Part shown: positions 62,844 to 64,000 of the stretch, piece by piece
Layout of the letters: every line of letters starts with the position of its first letter
Numbering within the stretch: the first letter of the stretch is position 1
Source: Anthoceros angustus
Taxonomy: Eukaryota > Streptophyta > Anthocerotopsida > Anthocerotales > Anthocerotaceae
Length of the DNA stretch: 64,000 nt
Direction of reading: 5' to 3'
Assembly: GCA_010909165.1 (NCBI GenBank)
Contig: MU008160.1
Location: forward strand, 1,240,001 to 1,304,000
Translations under genes and position numbers: made by a program
The notes under the pieces: generated by a model
Database searches by the model: none
Seen by the model: only the letters and a program-made list of their open reading frames with translations
Told to the model about the DNA's origin: nothing

Positions 62844-64000
62844 ATGCCTAAAGGCAAAGCGAAGGGCAAAGCCTATCACAATGCTGAGGATGTTCATGAA
62901 GTCCCCTGGCTATGGGTAGACGAGTGGATGGAGCTGCTCATCCGGAACGACTATTATCTTCAAGTACCTCGAGATGCAGGGACACCGGAGGGCAGCACGG
63001 ACACCAGTAGTACTCCACCGTTACCTTGGCTGTTCTTCAAAGCCGATCAACATTGCTCAACTCCCTATTTGTTGTCAGTGGAGGAAATCGCGGAGACGAT
63101 CACGAGGATCAAGGGAAGGAGACCTCCGCCAGCCCCGCCCACCATGGAGGACTTGCAAATGACGGTGAGAGCTTTGGAGGCGAGCTCGACGTGGACCAAG
63201 CCGGTGAAGAAGCCGCGGAGAAAAAGAGCTCGAACTAGTGGTGAGGGCTGCAGCTTCGCGGGCCAGGAAGGGGCTGCTGATGTCCAGGCAGGGGCTGCTC
63301 ATGTCCAGGAAGGGGCTGCTCATGTCCAGGTAGGGGCTGCTGATGTCCAGGCAGGGGCTGCTCATGTCCAGGAAGGGGCTGCTGATGTCCAGGCAAGGGC
63401 TGCTCATGTCCAGGCAGGGGCTGCTGATGTCCAGGCAGGGGCTGCTCATGTCCAGGCAGGGGCTGCTCATGTCCAGGAAGGGGCTGATGTCCAGGAAGGG
63501 GCTGGTGACCAGGACTCGATTGCTAAGGAAACTTATTACGGAGTGCAATGGCATATTGGGAACCAGAGACACGAAGTGCAGATCCAGACGCCTTTGGACT
63601 CGCGTAATCCTAGAACGGGTTACAGGCAGACGTATGTGGGGAGTTTTGATACTCCAATAATGGCAGCCGTGTTCAGGGACCTAGTGCAGATCAAGCTCTA
63701 CCTATCTGGGCTCAGGATGCAAAAACGAGTTCGAGTGAAGGTGAATTTTACAGAGCGTCACATGTTACAGGAGTATTTGGAGCGCCTGCAACGGCCAGAA
63801 TGGGTGGCTCTTACGGATTGGCGAGAAGTTCTCCAATACGTCAAGAGGGAAGCGCAACCTGGACGCAGCATCGTACCCCGTCATTTATGCGGAGACCTGC
63901 CACACGGTGTGTACATCAGAGGAAGGTGCCAAACCATTGCTGACATACCTGATCGACAGTCCCGAGGCACTAAGTATGAGGCTCATGTGTTCGATACCAA
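62844..64000 (+). CDS. Double-AP2-like protein, copy C (cut by window end)
   Basis: An open frame from ATG 62844 to the window edge, 385 codons so far. It follows copy B part by part: VPWLWVDEWMELLIRNDYYL; LPWLFFKA; PPTMEDLQMTVRALEA; a basic KKPRRKRAR; then a heptad repeat region replacing B's short Gln/Gly region; AP2-like domain 1 (YYGVQWHIGNQRHEVQIQ ... YVGSFDTPIMAAVFRDLV); the linker LQRPEWVALTDWREVLQYVK; and the start of domain 2 (KYEAHVFDT) at the edge. No stop codon in frame, so probably a functional gene. Its repeat expansion is the main difference from A and B. Confidence 0.78.
   Translation, partial: MPKGKAKGKAYHNAEDVHEVPWLWVDEWMELLIRNDYYLQVPRDAGTPEGSTDTSSTPPLPWLFFKADQHCSTPYLLSVEEIAETITRIKGRRPPPAPPTMEDLQMTVRALEASSTWTKPVKKPRRKRARTSGEGCSFAGQEGAADVQAGAAHVQEGAAHVQVGAADVQAGAAHVQEGAADVQARAAHVQAGAADVQAGAAHVQAGAAHVQEGADVQEGAGDQDSIAKETYYGVQWHIGNQRHEVQIQTPLDSRNPRTGYRQTYVGSFDTPIMAAVFRDLVQIKLYLSGLRMQKRVRVKVNFTERHMLQEYLERLQRPEWVALTDWREVLQYVKREAQPGRSIVPRHLCGDLPHGVYIRGRCQTIADIPDRQSRGTKYEAHVFDT
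63270..63497 (+). repeat. 21-bp coding repeat, about eleven units (seven-residue repeat)
   Basis: ggggctgctgatgtccaggca and variants repeat in frame, ten full units and one shortened by a codon. They encode GAADVQA / GAAHVQE heptads alternating Asp/His and Ala/Glu. The array lies between the basic region and AP2-like domain 1 of copy C. Confidence 0.92.

Overview
The window reads as nuclear DNA of a streptophyte, most likely a land plant. The grounds are long PLS-class pentatricopeptide repeat (PPR) genes including one with a DYW deaminase domain, chloroplast proteins (HHL1-like, FLAP1/DUF1517-like), a BIC-like cryptochrome inhibitor, a vacuolar processing enzyme, TTTAGGG-type motifs, and GT-AG introns of about 50-150 bp. 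Genic DNA is around half GC, with AT-rich islands at about 21.4-23.4, 35-36.7 and 42.1-44.2 kb. I cannot name the species. Abundant PPR genes and short introns would fit a bryophyte- or lycophyte-grade plant, but that is inference.

Layout. 0-2.3 kb: a relic of two OSB-type 'PDF' motifs, then exons of a sodium:solute (urea-type) symporter. 2.3-9.9 kb: gene-poor, with C-rich low-complexity DNA, a 51-bp coding-frame minisatellite, an ~880-bp tandem duplication and a long hairpin. 10-14.6 kb: an unidentified two-exon gene, a foldback-like element, a cupin gene and a small basic protein gene with a telobox promoter. 15.5-20.4 kb: a complete six-exon CWH43/PGAP2IP-type gene and, convergent to it, a BIC-like gene. 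21-28 kb: an AT-rich island with a four-exon gene of unknown function, then minisatellites, telomere-like repeats, a non-LTR retrotransposon relic and a tRNA-like relic.

28-38.7 kb: minus-strand genes encoding AP2-like protein A, a fumarylacetoacetate-hydrolase-family enzyme, a FLAP1-like protein, an HHL1-like protein and AP2-like protein B, with a Ty1/copia relic and a receptor-kinase pseudogene between the last two. 39-42 kb: a decayed PPR gene and an isolated PDF motif. 44.8-47 kb: a vacuolar processing enzyme gene. 48-60.4 kb: a PPR cluster (a DYW-type gene, two E-type genes, one fragment), with a ~199-bp satellite growing out of the 3' end of one gene and a perfect 312-bp coding duplication inside another. 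62.8-64 kb: the start of AP2-like protein C, which shares its upstream DNA with copy B.

How the genes relate: the PPR proteins probably act on organelle RNA, and the HHL1-like and FLAP1-like proteins on thylakoid responses to strong or changing light. The remaining genes are housekeeping and unrelated to one another. The most unusual content is the AP2-like family (three copies in 36 kb) and the repeat-driven evolution of the PPR genes.
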